Position numbers and translations under genes: made by a program. 64,000 bases of DNA, taken from NCBI RefSeq assembly GCF_036541335.1, contig NZ_JAZHBO010000002.1:248001-312000 (forward strand), given 5' to 3'. The notes beneath the pieces were generated by a model. That model was not told where the DNA came from. It did not search any database and worked only from the letters and a program-made list of their open reading frames with translations. This DNA comes from Aquilutibacter rugosus. Lineage in GTDB: Bacteria; Pseudomonadota; Gammaproteobacteria; Xanthomonadales; Xanthomonadaceae. Positions 34,410-42,520 of this stretch are shown piece by piece. Within the stretch, counting starts at the first letter, position 1. Every line of letters starts with the position of its first letter.

Positions 34410-34444
34410 AAAAAAGGCCGGACTGTATAAGAGTCCGGCCTTTT
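34410..34444. terminator. Bidirectional intrinsic terminator
   Basis: A 9-bp stem GGCCGGACT/AGTCCGGCC (34416-34424 with 34432-34440) has six A residues on the left and four T on the right. It separates the convergent M14 peptidase and peroxiredoxin genes. Confidence 0.93.
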
Positions 34445-34460
34445 GCGTTGGCATTGGCGG

Positions 34461-35009
34461 TTACAGCTTGCCTGCGGCTTCCAGCATGCTGCTCACATGC
34501 TCTTTCGGACTCAGATCCGAATGCGTAGCCTTGATCTTGCCATCGGTGCCGATCAGATAGCTGGTACGGTTCGACCAGCCCGGCTTGAGGGCCAGAGTCG
34601 CATCGTACTGTTTGGCGATTTTTGCGCCAGGGTCGGCGACGACCTGAAACTTGCCCGAGCAATGCTCGGTGGATGCCGAAAATTCAGCAAGACGGTCAAT
34701 GTTGCCGGCGGTCACGCCGATGACGCTCACGCCCTTCTTCTTGAAGTCGTCGATGGCGACGCTGAAGAGGCGGGCCTCAATATTGCAGCCCTGGGTAAAT
34801 GCAGCGGGGAAGAAGTACACGACAACCGGTCCTTTGCGCAGCGATTCGGCCAGATTGAACTTGATTGGCTTGCCGGCCAGATAGCCGGGCGCCTTGAACT
34901 GGGGCGCGGTGTCGCCGGGCTTAAGTGCAGCTGCTGCAGGGAATGCCAGCAAGGCGGTAACCGCTGCGGTGATGGCAGCCGTCATGCGGAGAAAAGGGAG
35001 GCGGATCAT
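34461..35009 (-). CDS. Exported peroxiredoxin (AhpC/TSA, BCP-like)
   Basis: This thiol peroxidase has 182 residues from ATG 35009; a Met eight codons later would also fit. It starts with a signal peptide ending AFPAAA, so it acts in the periplasm. The peroxidatic Cys is in PAAFTQGC, with the conserved Pro and Thr, and a candidate resolving Cys is in TEHCSG. The thioredoxin-like domain begins at LKPGDTAPQFKAPG. It removes hydrogen peroxide or organic hydroperoxides using a thiol donor that is not encoded nearby. It is divergent from the VOC-family gene. Confidence 0.88.
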   Translation of the reverse strand: MIRLPFLRMTAAITAAVTALLAFPAAAALKPGDTAPQFKAPGYLAGKPIKFNLAESLRKGPVVVYFFPAAFTQGCNIEARLFSVAIDDFKKKGVSVIGVTAGNIDRLAEFSASTEHCSGKFQVVADPGAKIAKQYDATLALKPGWSNRTSYLIGTDGKIKATHSDLSPKEHVSSMLEAAGKL

Positions 35010-35088
35010 GGCAATGTGCCCGGTTGTTGCGGACTTTAATGATGGCACAATGAGAGCCTCTCCAACTGAACCTCAGGGCATACGCATC

Positions 35089-35514
35089 ATGGGATTGGCA
35101 ACCTATTTAACGTTTAACGGCAACTGCGAAAAGGCGATGACGTTTTACGCTTATGCGCTCGGCACTCAGATCAATGAGCTGCATCGTTTCAGCGACATGC
35201 CGGGCGATGAAATTCCCGCCGATTTTGGCGACAAAGTGATGCACGCCAATCTGACGTTTCAGGGCTGTGTTCTGATGGGCTCCGACGCACCTCCGGGGAC
35301 CGGATTTGACGGAACGCACTGCGGCTTTTCTGTTTCCGTTAATGTCGCTTCAGTGGAGCAGGCCGAAACCGTCTTTGCCGCACTGTCTGACGGCGGCAAT
35401 GTCACCATGCCAATCGGAGAGACCTTCTGGGCCAAGCGCTTCGGCATGCTGGTCGATCAGTTCGGCGTGGCCTGGATGGTCAACTGCGAAAACAGCGGTG
35501 ATATCTCGTACTGA
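35089..35514 (+). CDS. VOC (glyoxalase-fold) family protein, PhnB/YjdN-like
   Basis: The 141-residue protein starts MGLATYLTFNGNCEKAMTFY at ATG 35089, the usual N terminus of PhnB/YjdN-type proteins. An in-frame ATG at 35050 would add 13 unconserved residues. Two betaalphabetabetabeta modules are visible, with the second ending FGMLVDQFGVAWMVNCE. Members bind metal and catalyse varied reactions or act as 3-demethylubiquinone-like homologues; the substrate is unknown. A TTTAAT box at 35035-35040 lies close upstream of the longer start. Confidence 0.85.
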   Translation: MGLATYLTFNGNCEKAMTFYAYALGTQINELHRFSDMPGDEIPADFGDKVMHANLTFQGCVLMGSDAPPGTGFDGTHCGFSVSVNVASVEQAETVFAALSDGGNVTMPIGETFWAKRFGMLVDQFGVAWMVNCENSGDISY

Positions 35515-35546
35515 GATCGCCGCATCGCGCAATAAAGTAGTGCCGG

Positions 35547-36770
35547 CTATTGGCGCGCCAGTGTTAGCCAATAGTCCGCAGCCGCACGGCCGGCAATCAC
35601 ACCGCTGGCCATGCAGGCATTGAGCAGAAAGCCGCCGGTTGGAGCTTCCCAGTCCAGCATTTCGCCGGCGCAAAAGATGCCCGGCTCCTGCTTACGCATC
35701 AGGCCGTCTGTCAGCGCTTCGCGGCGTACACCACCGGCGGTGCTAATCGCCTCCTGCATCGGTCGCAGGCCGGTAAACGTGATAGGCGTATTGCGAATGG
35801 TATGGGCCAGTGCATCGGGCTCCAGCGGCGATTGCCGATAGAACTCGTTGAACAGATGCAGGCGACCGCCACTGAGTTTGAGCGCCTTGCGCGCGGTCTC
35901 CGTAAGCGAATGCTTGCCGCGTGAGGCCAACACCTCCGCCACTTTCTTGGTGGTCCAGTGCGGCATCAGATCCAGGTGCACCGTGGCTTTGCCGGTGCGC
36001 CAAATCCCATCGCGCAAGTCGGGGACTGCAGGGTAGAGGACACTGCCTTCGAGACCATAAGGCGTGATGACGCACTCGCCCTGACGCTCCACCGTTCGAC
36101 CGGTCTGGTCGGTCCATTTCAGAATCACCGGTTTGATCGGCTCGCCAGCCTTACTCTGCAATACCGGTGACCACTCGCACTCCATACCACAGTTGGTCGC
36201 TTGCAGGGGCTCGAGCTCATCGGCGTGAAACAGAGACTGCCATTGGCCATCGCTGCCCAGCTGTGGCCACGATCCACCGCCCATGGCCAGCACCACGGCT
36301 GGTGCATCCCATGCGGCGATGCCTTCGGGCGTGTCAAACATCCAGCCTTGTTCGGTTCGATGCGTCAGCCGATGCCGGGTATGTATCTGCAGGCCGGCAG
36401 CACGGAGTCGGGTCAGCCAGGCGCGCAACAGAGGCGCGGCCTTTTTTTCGCGCGGGAACACACGTCCCGAGGTGCCGACAAAGGTCTCTGCGCCCAGCGC
36501 ATCGGCCCATTGCATTAGTGCCTGATTGTCCAGGGCATCGAGCCAGCCGGCGACCCAGTCCTGCTGCTCGCGATATGCGGTGTCAAACTGCGGACGGCCC
36601 AAGCTGTGCGTGAGGTTGAGACCACCAATGCCCGCCAGCAAAAACTTTCTGCCGACCGATCGTTGCGAATCCATCAGGGCGACGCGCGCGCCGGCGGCCA
36701 GCAGTTGCTCTGCAGCCATCAACCCGGCGGGTCCGCCACCGATTACCAACGCATCTGCTGTTCGAGTCAT
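35547..36770 (-). CDS. HI0933-like FAD-dependent flavoprotein (TIGR03862 type)
   Basis: This 407-residue flavoprotein has an N-terminal dinucleotide-binding motif GGGPAGLMAAEQ, then GRKFLLAGIGGLNLTHS, a replacement of the GRKILISGGGRCNFTN seen in classical HI0933 proteins that marks this subfamily. The C terminus has CAGEMLDWEAPTGGFLLNAC, contacting the FAD. It is related to YhiN, proposed NAD(P)H dehydrogenases of unknown substrate. It is divergent from the serine hydrolase gene across 40 bp. Confidence 0.88.
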   Translation of the reverse strand: MTRTADALVIGGGPAGLMAAEQLLAAGARVALMDSQRSVGRKFLLAGIGGLNLTHSLGRPQFDTAYREQQDWVAGWLDALDNQALMQWADALGAETFVGTSGRVFPREKKAAPLLRAWLTRLRAAGLQIHTRHRLTHRTEQGWMFDTPEGIAAWDAPAVVLAMGGGSWPQLGSDGQWQSLFHADELEPLQATNCGMECEWSPVLQSKAGEPIKPVILKWTDQTGRTVERQGECVITPYGLEGSVLYPAVPDLRDGIWRTGKATVHLDLMPHWTTKKVAEVLASRGKHSLTETARKALKLSGGRLHLFNEFYRQSPLEPDALAHTIRNTPITFTGLRPMQEAISTAGGVRREALTDGLMRKQEPGIFCAGEMLDWEAPTGGFLLNACMASGVIAGRAAADYWLTLARQ

Positions 36771-36810
36771 TGGTATATTGTGAAGCGGTCCTGATCAATT
36801 GGAAACCCGA

Positions 36811-38454
36811 ATGTTGCGCAAATCCCTATCTGTTGCTCTGTGCTCCGTACTGCTGATCGGTGCGCCGCTGTCGTTGTCTGCGCAATCGTCCGCGGTAACG
36901 CCGGTCGCTGCAGAACAAGGTAGCGCCGCCATCCTGCCCGATTTGGCGGCCTTTGACGCGTTCATTGAGCAGACGCGCAAGCAATTCGATGTGCCGGGTG
37001 TGGCGGTCGCGATTGTGAAAGACGGTCGGATCGTTCTGGCGAAGGGCTACGGTGTCCGCGAGCTGGGTAAACCGGACGCGGTGAACGCGCAAACGCAGTT
37101 TGCAATTGCATCCAATACCAAGGCCTTTACCGCGGCCGCTCTGGCCATGTTGGCAGACGAAGGCAAGCTGAGCTTCGATGACCGTGTCATTGATCACTTG
37201 CCCTGGTTCCGCATGAGCGACCCCTACGTCACGCGCGAGATGCGGATCAAGGATCTGCTGTCACATCGTTCGGGTTTGAGTCTGGGTGCCGGTGACTTGC
37301 TGTATTGGCCGACCACCACTTACACCACGCAGGAAGTGGCACAACGATTAAAAGACGTGCCGCTGTCAGGCGGTTTTCGCGAACGCTACGCCTACGACAA
37401 CATTCTGTTTGGCGTTGCCGGTCTGGTCGTAGAGCAGGTTAGCGGCCAATCGTTCAAGTCGTTCTTAGAGCAGCGCTTTTTCAAGCCGCTGGAAATGAAC
37501 AGCACGGTGTTCAATAGCGATGATTTGCGACCGGGCATGAATACCGCCGTCGGCCATGCCAAGTCCGACTGGACGCGACTGGAACCGGTCAAGGTGATGA
37601 GCTGGCACAACGTCTCGGGTGCCGGTGGTATCTATTCGTCGGTGCTGGATCTGTCGCAATGGATGGTGGCGCAATTGCGCAAGGGACAGTACGGCTCCGG
37701 CGATCAGCGCCTGTTCTCTGCAAAACAGCAACAGGCCATGTGGTCTATGCTTACGCCGATTAATGTCGGTACCCCGTCGGTCCCCGAGCTGCTGCCGACC
37801 AAGCCGAACTTTCTCGGTTACGGCATGGGTTGGCAACTGTCGGATTACCGGGGTCAGCGCATGGTCTGGCATACCGGCGGCTGGCCCGGCCAAGTAAGTC
37901 GAGTGACGCTAGTTCCTGATCAGGATCTGGGCATCGTAGTGCTGACCAATGCTGAAGTTGGCGCCGCCTTCAACGCAGTGACTTACAGGGCGCTCGATCT
38001 GATGCTGGGCACCGGCAGCACCGATTGGAACGCAGCCTACGGCAAGGCCGTCGCGAAGGCACAGGCGAACGCAGATGAGTCCTGGGCTAAGCATGTTGCC
38101 AAGCGCAATGTGAAACTCAAGCCCTCGCTACCTTTGAGCCGTTACGAAGGCACTTACGCCGATCCCTGGTACGGCGATGTGCGCTTGTTCAGGGACAAAG
38201 GCAAGCTGCGCATTCAGTTCAGTAAGACGCCGGATCTGCTCGGCACTTTGGAACCATGGCAAGGAGATACCTTTATTGCCCGTTGGGATCAGCGCTGGCT
38301 CAACGGCGATGCGTTCCTTACCTTCAATCTCGATGCCGATGGCCAGATCACGCTGGCGACTATGGCCGCCGTATCCCCGCTCACCGATTTCAGCTTTGAT
38401 TTTCAGGACTTGCGCCTGAAGCCCGTCGCCGCTGACAATGCGACTGCCAAGTAA
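36811..38454 (+). CDS. Exported serine hydrolase (class C beta-lactamase fold) with DUF3471
   Basis: The 547 residues start at ATG 36811 with a signal peptide ending LSLSAQ. The penicillin-binding fold has the nucleophile motif SNTK (in IASNTKAF), Tyr-Asp-Asn in YAYDNILFG and WHTGG replacing KTG, which is the usual pattern of esterase/peptidase-type PF00144 proteins rather than true beta-lactamases. A C-terminal lipocalin-like DUF3471 domain covers about 440-540 (YEGTYADPWYGDVRLF). The likely role is a periplasmic peptidase or esterase. A small membrane protein gene follows 12 bp downstream. A TATATT box lies at 36774-36779. Confidence 0.88.
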   Translation: MLRKSLSVALCSVLLIGAPLSLSAQSSAVTPVAAEQGSAAILPDLAAFDAFIEQTRKQFDVPGVAVAIVKDGRIVLAKGYGVRELGKPDAVNAQTQFAIASNTKAFTAAALAMLADEGKLSFDDRVIDHLPWFRMSDPYVTREMRIKDLLSHRSGLSLGAGDLLYWPTTTYTTQEVAQRLKDVPLSGGFRERYAYDNILFGVAGLVVEQVSGQSFKSFLEQRFFKPLEMNSTVFNSDDLRPGMNTAVGHAKSDWTRLEPVKVMSWHNVSGAGGIYSSVLDLSQWMVAQLRKGQYGSGDQRLFSAKQQQAMWSMLTPINVGTPSVPELLPTKPNFLGYGMGWQLSDYRGQRMVWHTGGWPGQVSRVTLVPDQDLGIVVLTNAEVGAAFNAVTYRALDLMLGTGSTDWNAAYGKAVAKAQANADESWAKHVAKRNVKLKPSLPLSRYEGTYADPWYGDVRLFRDKGKLRIQFSKTPDLLGTLEPWQGDTFIARWDQRWLNGDAFLTFNLDADGQITLATMAAVSPLTDFSFDFQDLRLKPVAADNATAK

Positions 38455-38466
38455 CTAGGACACTTC

Positions 38467-38736
38467 ATGACCGTTTCGTTTGCCATTTTGCTGTTTGTTG
38501 TCGTGCTGCTGTTCGTGCTCGTGTTTAAGGCGGTGCGTCTGGTGTTCAAGCTGCTGCTCTGGGCCTTGGCACTCGCTGCGATTTACTGGGTCGTCGCGCC
38601 CTTTGCAGGATTAACACCGCTTCCCGAAGTCCTCGAGTCGCGCGGCTTGCCGGTACCGGCATTTATGGATCGTGACCACACCATAGAACCGTCCGAGGTT
38701 CCGGTGGCAGATCCTGCCGCGCCCTTGCAGCAGTAA
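38467..38736 (+). CDS. Small membrane protein of unknown function
   Basis: The 89-residue product starts with two closely spaced hydrophobic stretches (about 4-22 and 28-47: FAILLFVVVLLFVLVF and LLLWALALAAIYWVVAP). A Pro/acid-rich tail of 40 residues follows. AGGAC precedes the ATG by a normal spacing and the gene follows the serine hydrolase by 12 bp, so the two are probably co-transcribed and end at the strong terminator downstream. I recognise no family. Confidence 0.75.
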   Translation: MTVSFAILLFVVVLLFVLVFKAVRLVFKLLLWALALAAIYWVVAPFAGLTPLPEVLESRGLPVPAFMDRDHTIEPSEVPVADPAAPLQQ

Positions 38737-38749
38737 TTCGGCAAGCAAT

Positions 38750-38783
38750 AAAAAAGCCGCGACAGTCACGTCGCGGCTTTTTT
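38750..38783. terminator. Bidirectional intrinsic terminator
   Basis: The 8-bp stem GCCGCGAC/GTCGCGGC (38756-38763 with 38770-38777) is flanked by A6 and T6. It separates the small membrane protein gene from the convergent deaD gene. Confidence 0.95.
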
Positions 38784-38823
38784 GTGTCGGAGTCGTTTGA
38801 CGGCCAGCGCCAAGGGTCAGTCC

Positions 38824-40764
38824 TTATTTGCGGAAACCTTGCTTGGAGCCCGAGCGGAAACCACCGCCACCGGGACGGCCACCGCCGCCGGGACGATCGC
38901 CGCGTGGGGCACGGTCGCCGCCACCGCCAAAGCGATCGCCGCCACCGCCGAACTTGCGCGGACCGCCACGGTTGTCACGGAAGTCACCGCCACGGCTTTC
39001 GCGGAAATCACGGGGTGCTTCGACGAAATCCAGGTCTTCCTTAGTGGCTGCACGGATGCGCAGACGTTGGCCTGCGACCCACACTTCCTGCAGGTGTTGC
39101 GTGACTTCTTCCGGCATGCCTTCGGGCAGATCAACCAGCGAATGGTCCTGACGAATATCAATGCGGCCGATGAAACGCGATTCGAGGCTGGCCTCATTGG
39201 CGATGGCGCCAACCAAGTTGCCCGGACGCATGCCATGGCGATGACCGACTTCGACGCGGTAGGTCATCATGCCGGCTTCGGGTTCAGCACGTTCGCGAGG
39301 TGCGCGTGGTTCACGCGGTTCACGACGTTCGCGCGGTTCGCGTTCGGCGCGTTCCGGACGCTCGCGTCCCGGCTTGTCGTCATCGAACTTGCGTGACTTG
39401 GGCTCAAACGAAGGCTCGGCCAGCAACAGCGCCGATTTGCCCTGCGACAGGACGCCCAGTGCGGCGGCCACTTCGGCCATCGGCACGTCGTTTTCCGTGG
39501 CGTAGCGCTCGACCATTTGGCGGAAATCGTTGATGGCCGGGTTGGACATCGCCTCGGTGATGCGATTCAGAAAGCGATCAACGCGCGTCACATTGACTTG
39601 GGCGACAGTCGGCAGATCCATCGCGTCGATGGGCTTGCGTGTGGCGCGTTCAATGGCTCGCAGCATGCCGCGTTCGCGCGGGGCAACGAACAGGATGGCA
39701 TCGCCTTGACGACCGGCACGACCGGTACGGCCAATGCGGTGGATATAGCTTTCCGTATCGTACGGAATGTCGTAGTTCAGCACGTGGGTGATGCGTTCCA
39801 CGTCGAGACCGCGGGCGGCCACGTCGGTGGCAACCAGCACATCAATCTTGCCGTCCTTGAGTTGCTGGATAGTGCGTTCGCGCTGAGCCTGCTGCACGTC
39901 ACCGTTGATGGCGGCAGCGGCGACACCACGAGCGGCGAGCTTTTCAGCCAGCTCTTCGGTCATTTGCTTGGTACGGGCAAAGACGATCATGGCGTCGAAA
40001 GGTTCGGCTTCGATGATGCGGGTGATGGCATCGAGCTTGTGCACGCCGCCGACAACCCAGTAACGCTGACGCACGTTTTCGGACGTGACGGTCTTGGACT
40101 TAATCGCGATTTCGATCGGATCTTTCAGATAGGTTTGGGCAATGCGGCGAATTGCGGTCGGCATGGTGGCCGAGAACAGGGCGACCTGACGCGATTCCGG
40201 CGTACGCTTGAGCACGTTCTCGACATCGTCAATAAAGCCCATGCGCAGCATTTCGTCGGCTTCGTCGAGCACCAGGCACTTGAGTTCGGACAGATCCAGC
40301 GAGCCACGTTCCAGATGGTCGATGACGCGACCGGGCGTGCCGACAATGACTTGTACGCCGCGCTTTAGCGCTTGCAGCTGCGGGTAGTAGCTTTGACCGC
40401 CGTAAATCGGCAGGACGTGGAAGCCGGGAATATGGTGTGCATATTTCTGGAAGGCTTCAGCCACTTGGATGGCCAGCTCGCGCGTCGGTGCGAGTACCAG
40501 CACTTGCGGCTTCTTGGCGTTAGGGTCCAGGCGGGTCAGCAAGGGCAGCGCAAAGGCGGCCGTCTTGCCGGTACCGGTCTGGGCTTGGCCCAGCACGTCA
40601 CGGCCTTCGAGAATCGGAGGAATCGTAGCGGCTTGAATAGGTGAGGGGGTCTCGTAGCCGACTTCAATCAGGGCTTTGAGAACGGGCTCGCTGAGTTCTA
40701 AATCGGCAAAGCGAACGGTTGCGGAATCCGCAACAGGAGTTTCTGTGGTCATGGGTTGTTCCAT
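38824..40764 (-). CDS. deaD: DEAD-box RNA helicase with DbpA-type RNA-binding domain (DeaD/CsdA)
   Basis: This is a 646-residue cold-shock-type helicase from ATG 40764 (ATG 40752 is an alternative). The core has Q motif (GYETPSPIQ), AQTGTGKT, PTRELA, DEAD (VLDEADEMLRMGF), SAT and HRIGRTGR. An Arg/Glu/Pro linker (RERPERAEREPRERREPR...) leads to a DbpA-like RNA-binding domain (YRVEVGHRHGMRPGNLVGAI). The tail is an RGG-type stretch (GGGGDRFGGGGDRAPRGDR). DeaD acts in ribosome assembly, mRNA decay and translation in the cold. It is divergent from selO with a leader of about 110 nt. Confidence 0.95.
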   Translation of the reverse strand: MEQPMTTETPVADSATVRFADLELSEPVLKALIEVGYETPSPIQAATIPPILEGRDVLGQAQTGTGKTAAFALPLLTRLDPNAKKPQVLVLAPTRELAIQVAEAFQKYAHHIPGFHVLPIYGGQSYYPQLQALKRGVQVIVGTPGRVIDHLERGSLDLSELKCLVLDEADEMLRMGFIDDVENVLKRTPESRQVALFSATMPTAIRRIAQTYLKDPIEIAIKSKTVTSENVRQRYWVVGGVHKLDAITRIIEAEPFDAMIVFARTKQMTEELAEKLAARGVAAAAINGDVQQAQRERTIQQLKDGKIDVLVATDVAARGLDVERITHVLNYDIPYDTESYIHRIGRTGRAGRQGDAILFVAPRERGMLRAIERATRKPIDAMDLPTVAQVNVTRVDRFLNRITEAMSNPAINDFRQMVERYATENDVPMAEVAAALGVLSQGKSALLLAEPSFEPKSRKFDDDKPGRERPERAEREPRERREPREPRAPRERAEPEAGMMTYRVEVGHRHGMRPGNLVGAIANEASLESRFIGRIDIRQDHSLVDLPEGMPEEVTQHLQEVWVAGQRLRIRAATKEDLDFVEAPRDFRESRGGDFRDNRGGPRKFGGGGDRFGGGGDRAPRGDRPGGGGRPGGGGFRSGSKQGFRK

Positions 40765-40879
40765 CCGGGCGGCCCTGTCGATAGTGGGCGCAAAAAAAGG
40801 TCGACATCGTCGAGATCGCCCACGAATGGATGGCGTCAACACAGACGCGAGTCATTGCACTAGGGCCAATTTCGAGGCT

Positions 40880-40885
40880 CATTCT
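40880..40885 (-). promoter_or_regulatory. Putative -10 box of deaD
   Basis: On the minus strand TAGAAT (in GGTAGAATGAG) would start a transcript with a leader of about 110 nt before the ATG at 40764. This fits a cold-regulated helicase gene, but no -35 box is clear. Confidence 0.4.
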
Positions 40886-40953
40886 ACCACAGATGCCGTT
40901 CGATCCCGATGAGGCAATGGGTTTCGTTCATCGGCGTACACTGTTTGGAGCCT

Positions 40954-42489
40954 ATGAGCACGCCCACACTCCCGTTTCCGTTCGCCAATTGGCAGCTGCA
41001 AGAGCAATGGGCCCAGTCCCTGCCGATGGATGCCAATACGAGTCCCAAACCGCGCCCGGTGGACTCCATGGGCGCCTTCGTGCAGCCCACACCGGTAGCG
41101 ACGCCGCAGTTATTGGCGGCCTCTGCAAAGCTGTGTCAGTCGCTGCAGTTTGATCCGCGCGTGTTGGCAGACCCGGTCTTTGCGCCAGTTCTGACCGGCA
41201 ACACCACCTTTAAAGGATTCCGTTCGTATGCCACCAATTACGGCGGGCATCAGTTCGGTAACTGGGCAGGTCAGTTGGGCGACGGTCGTGCCATTGTCAT
41301 TGCCGAGTTGCGCAATGCAAAGGGCGAGCGGCAGGAATTGCAGCTCAAGGGCGCCGGGCTGACTCCGTTTTCACGCTTTGCCGATGGCCGTGCGGTGCTT
41401 CGATCGTCCGTGCGCGAATATATTGCGTCGGAGGCCATGCATGCCCTGGGCGTGCCGACATCGCGGGCACTGTGGTTGGCATCGACCGGTGATTCGGTTG
41501 TGCGTGATCGCTATTACGATGGCCATCCCGAGCCCGAACCCGGCGCGGTGGTGTGTCGCGTGGCGCCGTCGTGGATCCGTTTCGGTCATTTCGAACTACC
41601 GGCAGCGCGCGGCGATACGGCCTTGGTCAGGCAGCTCGCTGATTTTTGCATTGCGAAGGACTTTCCGCATCTGCAATCACATCGCGATGAGAACCGCTAC
41701 GGCGACTGGTTCCGTGAGATTTGCGAGCGCACTGCCCGCATGATCGCGCATTGGCAGGCAGTGGGCTTTGTGCATGGCGTGATGAATACCGACAACATGT
41801 CGGTGCTCGGGCTCACCATTGACTACGGTCCGTTCGGTTTCATGGATCGTTTCGATTCGCAGTGGACACCGAACACCACCGATCACGCCCAACGACGTTA
41901 TCGCTATGCGCAGCAACCGGCGGTCGGGTTCTGGAATCTGCAGCGGCTGGCCATGGCCTTGGGTTCACTGTTCCTCGATCCCGAGCCCTTGCGCGAGGGG
42001 CTAATGCACTATCAGCATCTGTTTGTGGCCGAGGATCTGCGCATGCAGTCCGCCAAGTTGGGCTTGACTTCGTATCCCAAAGACGTGGTGCAGGGCTTTG
42101 CCGAATTGCTGCAAGCGCAGGCGCTGGATTTCCGCCTGGCCTATCTGGCACTGCAGTTCAATGGCGATCTGGCGGAAACTTCGTATCTTGAGAGGCCCGA
42201 CCAGGCGGCCATCAATCTATGGCTGGCTGATTATCGGGTGGCGCGTGCATCGCATGCGGCTCCGTTTGCCCACAATTCGCGCCTGTTACCGCATAACTGG
42301 CTACTGCAGGAGCTAATTGAGTCCACAGAGCAGGCCACTGCCCAGTCGCGTCAGGCGTCCGATCTCCATCTGTACTTACAGGCGATGGATACACCGACGA
42401 CCACCCGCTATCCGTCTCATTGGGGTCAAATGCGTCCGGATTGGGCGTCTGAGCGGCGCGGCTGCACAGATCTGTCCTGCAGTTCCTAG
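40954..42489 (+). CDS. selO: Protein adenylyltransferase SelO (YdiU)
   Basis: SelO is a pseudokinase-fold enzyme that transfers AMP to proteins in redox homeostasis. The 511 residues from ATG 40954 (GGAG upstream) contain NYGGHQFGNWAGQLGDGRA, the nucleotide-binding LKGAGLTPFSRFADGRAVLR, HGVMNTDNMSVLG and IDYGPFGFMD. The C terminus is PDWASERRGCTDLSCSS, with the conserved Cys pair where eukaryotic SelO has selenocysteine. It is slightly longer than E. coli YdiU (478). Confidence 0.95.
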   Translation: MSTPTLPFPFANWQLQEQWAQSLPMDANTSPKPRPVDSMGAFVQPTPVATPQLLAASAKLCQSLQFDPRVLADPVFAPVLTGNTTFKGFRSYATNYGGHQFGNWAGQLGDGRAIVIAELRNAKGERQELQLKGAGLTPFSRFADGRAVLRSSVREYIASEAMHALGVPTSRALWLASTGDSVVRDRYYDGHPEPEPGAVVCRVAPSWIRFGHFELPAARGDTALVRQLADFCIAKDFPHLQSHRDENRYGDWFREICERTARMIAHWQAVGFVHGVMNTDNMSVLGLTIDYGPFGFMDRFDSQWTPNTTDHAQRRYRYAQQPAVGFWNLQRLAMALGSLFLDPEPLREGLMHYQHLFVAEDLRMQSAKLGLTSYPKDVVQGFAELLQAQALDFRLAYLALQFNGDLAETSYLERPDQAAINLWLADYRVARASHAAPFAHNSRLLPHNWLLQELIESTEQATAQSRQASDLHLYLQAMDTPTTTRYPSHWGQMRPDWASERRGCTDLSCSS

Positions 42490-42509
42490 GCCAGCAGTCG
42501 CGCTCCCAG

Positions 42510-42515
42510 TACAAT
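42510..42515 (+). promoter_or_regulatory. Putative -10 box of uup
   Basis: TACAAT ends five bases before the ATG at 42521, so transcription would begin at or within the start codon. The only purines between are GGGG. See the leaderless finding. Confidence 0.5.
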
Positions 42516-42520
42516 GGGGC

